Shown: in pieces, positions 5,482-6,570 of the stretch
Layout of the letters: every line of letters begins with the position of its first letter
How positions within the stretch are numbered: the stretch's first letter is position 1
Source of the DNA: an uncultured Chloroflexota bacterium
Lineage (GTDB): Bacteria; Chloroflexota; Anaerolineae; Aggregatilineales; Phototrophicaceae
Assembly (NCBI GenBank): GCA_937927665.1
Contig: CALBRY010000441.1
Location: forward strand, 1-6,570
Reading direction: 5' to 3'
Length of the DNA stretch: 6,570 bases
Program-made: the position numbers and the translations under genes
The notes under the pieces: generated by a model
The model's input: only the letters and a program-made list of their open reading frames with translations
Told to the model about the DNA's origin: nothing
Databases searched by the model: none

Positions 5482-5753
5482 CCATATTTGATGCGATTAC
5501 CCTGACTTGAGCGGGTTTCGACATTGACAATGAGATGGGAGAGGTCAGCAGCGCACTGCAAGGACATGGAACTCCTTGTGCAGTTGATGTTGGGGGAAAT
5601 GACCCTATTCAGCCGATCTTTCCTCAAACCCTGCCTACAGCGGCGATTCGCCAACAACAGCAAAGTGCGGATGACTAAACTGGGGTCAGTCCAATGACAA
5701 ACGGCGTGTGAGTACGAACAATGATCACTGTTCATATTCGCGCATATCGTCCA
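5482..5753. other. Stretch with no supportable gene; possible insertion-sequence end
   Basis: Both strands carry only short open frames without recognisable motifs. On the minus strand the sequence TGGACTGACCCC (5682-5693) resembles the 'TGxACTGACCCC' tips seen at the ends of some insertion sequences. No transposase remnant, second end or target duplication is visible next to it. The part right of about 5697 probably belongs to the promoter region of the response regulator. Confidence 0.35.
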
Positions 5754-5777
5754 CCATTCACGTGTAACGGTGAATGG
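5754..5777. promoter_or_regulatory. Inverted repeat upstream of the response regulator gene (operator candidate)
   Basis: Perfect 8-bp arms CCATTCAC (5754-5761) and GTGAATGG (5770-5777) are separated by 8 nt, a 16-bp centre-to-centre distance. The repeat lies 20 bp upstream of the response regulator start codon and just before its ribosome-binding site. The dyad fits a site for a dimeric DNA-binding protein, possibly autoregulation by the encoded regulator. As RNA it would form a hairpin in the leader near the ribosome-binding site. No clear sigma-70 promoter was found. Confidence 0.45.
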
Positions 5778-5797
5778 ATCGCTGAGGTGAGCAGACT

Positions 5798-6487
5798 ATG
5801 CTGCCATTAAAAGTATTGGTTGTAGATGATCATCGCCTGTTTCGACAGGGGCTTATCAGTCTGATGAAGACGCGCCCTGATCTGCTCTCTGTCATCGGGG
5901 AAGCCGCCACCGGGACGGAAGCGGTGCGCTTGACGGGTGTGCTTCACCCCGACGTGGTGCTGATGGACATTAATATGCCCGATGGCAACGGTTTAGAGGC
6001 GACTGAGCGTATTCATCAGCAGTTCCCCAAAGTCGCCGTCGTCATGCTGACCGCCTCCGAAACCGAAGACAACCTCTATCGCGCCATACGCTTGGGCGCG
6101 TCTGGCTACTTACTAAAGGACTTAGATGCGGATGATCTTTTCGAACTGCTGATCGGCGTGGAGCGCAACGAAATCATTATGACGCGTACGATGGGCGCAC
6201 GGCTGCTCAAGGCTGTCGCCGGTTCATACCTGCCCCACGACGGCGGAGAAGAGCTGAGCGAGCGCGAGATCGAAGTACTACATCAGGTCGCCAGCGGTGC
6301 CAGCAACGCCCAGATCGCGGAGGCACTTACCATTTCCGTCAACACGGTCAAGGTGCATCTGCATAACATTCTTGACAAGCTGCGTCTCGATAATCGCACG
6401 CAGGCGGCCGCATATGCTGTCCGTTCGGGTCTGGTGAGCGTTCCGCAGTCGGCATACAGAGAATCAGGAGACATTTCACATGGATAA
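5798..6487 (+). CDS. NarL/FixJ-family two-component response regulator
   Basis: The 229-residue product is a complete receiver plus LuxR-type output protein. The receiver (about 4-120) has the acidic pair Asp10-Asp11 in VLVVDDHRLFRQGL and the phosphoacceptor Asp57 in VVLMDINMPDGNGLEA. Thr85 lies in VVMLTAS, and Lys107 lies in GASGYLLKD. The DNA-binding domain (about 152-213) reads ELSEREIEVLHQVASGASNA, then QIAEALTISVNTVKVHLHNI and LDKLRLDNRTQAAAYAV. Every catalytic position is intact. The start has a good ribosome-binding site (GAGGTG, 5784-5789, 8-nt spacer). No sensor kinase is in the window, so it may lie elsewhere. The downstream overlap with a TorD-like chaperone suggests control of a molybdoenzyme respiratory operon, as NarL-type regulators often do. 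That role is inferred from context. Confidence 0.95.
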   Translation: MLPLKVLVVDDHRLFRQGLISLMKTRPDLLSVIGEAATGTEAVRLTGVLHPDVVLMDINMPDGNGLEATERIHQQFPKVAVVMLTASETEDNLYRAIRLGASGYLLKDLDADDLFELLIGVERNEIIMTRTMGARLLKAVAGSYLPHDGGEELSEREIEVLHQVASGASNAQIAEALTISVNTVKVHLHNILDKLRLDNRTQAAAYAVRSGLVSVPQSAYRESGDISHG

Positions 6488-6570
6488 CTGTTGGACGGAA
6501 ACTCTGCTCGCTAATCATCTCGCGTACAGCTTCCTGAGCAAAGCCTTTTATGAAGCCCCGGACGCCGCAT
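6480..6570 (+). CDS. TorD/DmsD-like molybdoenzyme chaperone (3' partial)
   Basis: The ATG overlaps the end of the response regulator gene by 8 nt and has a strong ribosome-binding site (AGGAG at 6466-6470, 9-nt spacer), so start and coupling are clear. Only 30 residues are visible: MDNCWTETLLANHLAYSFLS followed by KAFYEAPDAA. The pattern 'R/N-LAY-FLS-AFYE-P' resembles the first helix of TorD/DmsD family chaperones. These bind the twin-arginine signal of molybdopterin oxidoreductases of the DMSO reductase family and help insert the cofactor in the cytoplasm. The family call rests on this short stretch and on its neighbour. The diagnostic central motifs lie beyond the window edge. Confidence 0.58.
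   Translation, partial: MDNCWTETLLANHLAYSFLSKAFYEAPDAA

Noticed and set aside
5530..5697. 55-codon plus-strand frame starting at an ATG in the gap between the recombinase remnant and the response regulator
   Set aside because: No ribosome-binding site, no recognisable motif, and other frames here are about as open; treated as chance.
5478..5735. 85-codon minus-strand frame upstream of the recombinase remnant, considered as its zinc-ribbon region
   Set aside because: It has four Cys, but they are not arranged as paired CxxC motifs and no recombinase similarity was visible.
1..6570. CRISPR array, tRNA or rRNA gene, riboswitch
   Set aside because: No regularly spaced repeats, cloverleaf or known conserved RNA core was recognised by eye on either strand.

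Overview
The window reads as a bacterial chromosomal segment of middling GC content. The phylum Chloroflexota is my best guess. The CcbP-type calcium-binding protein, the style of the large serine recombinase remnants and the NarL-type regulator followed by a TorD-like chaperone all fit it. This rests on protein style alone and could be wrong at phylum level.

Layout. Left edge (1-538, +): the 3' part of a LacI-family repressor, lacking its DNA-binding end. From 539 to 1160 there is no intact gene. A piece of the 'Recombinase' domain of a large serine recombinase (606-956, -) lies beside the orphan DNA-binding end of a LuxR-type regulator (923-1156, -). From 1168 to 2931 (+) runs a compact three-gene unit: a CcbP-like calcium-binding protein, a 77-residue small protein and a 376-residue protein of unknown function. 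Converging on it is a 295-residue unknown protein (2972-3859, -). Next is a VapBC-type toxin-antitoxin pair (4013-4707, -). From 4822 to 5481 (-) lies the wrecked 3' part of a large serine recombinase (coiled coil, C-terminal segment, helix-turn-helix tail), broken by three in-frame stops. The stretch 5482-5753 holds no gene I can support, only a possible insertion-sequence end. The right edge (5798-6570, +) is ordinary: an intact NarL/FixJ response regulator overlapping the start of a TorD/DmsD-like molybdoenzyme chaperone that runs off the window.

Reading of the whole. Two apparently ordinary regions (LacI regulator on the left, response regulator and chaperone on the right) flank about 4.9 kb of accessory DNA. 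That block is bracketed by pieces of serine recombinase on the same strand. The pieces carry different domains, and their order is permuted relative to an intact gene. The most plausible story is an old integrative element, or several nested ones, now immobile, whose surviving cargo is the CcbP operon, the 295-residue protein and the VapBC module. The least characterised part is the CcbP, 77-residue and 376-residue unit and its convergent 295-residue neighbour. I see no established defence or mobile system that would explain them.
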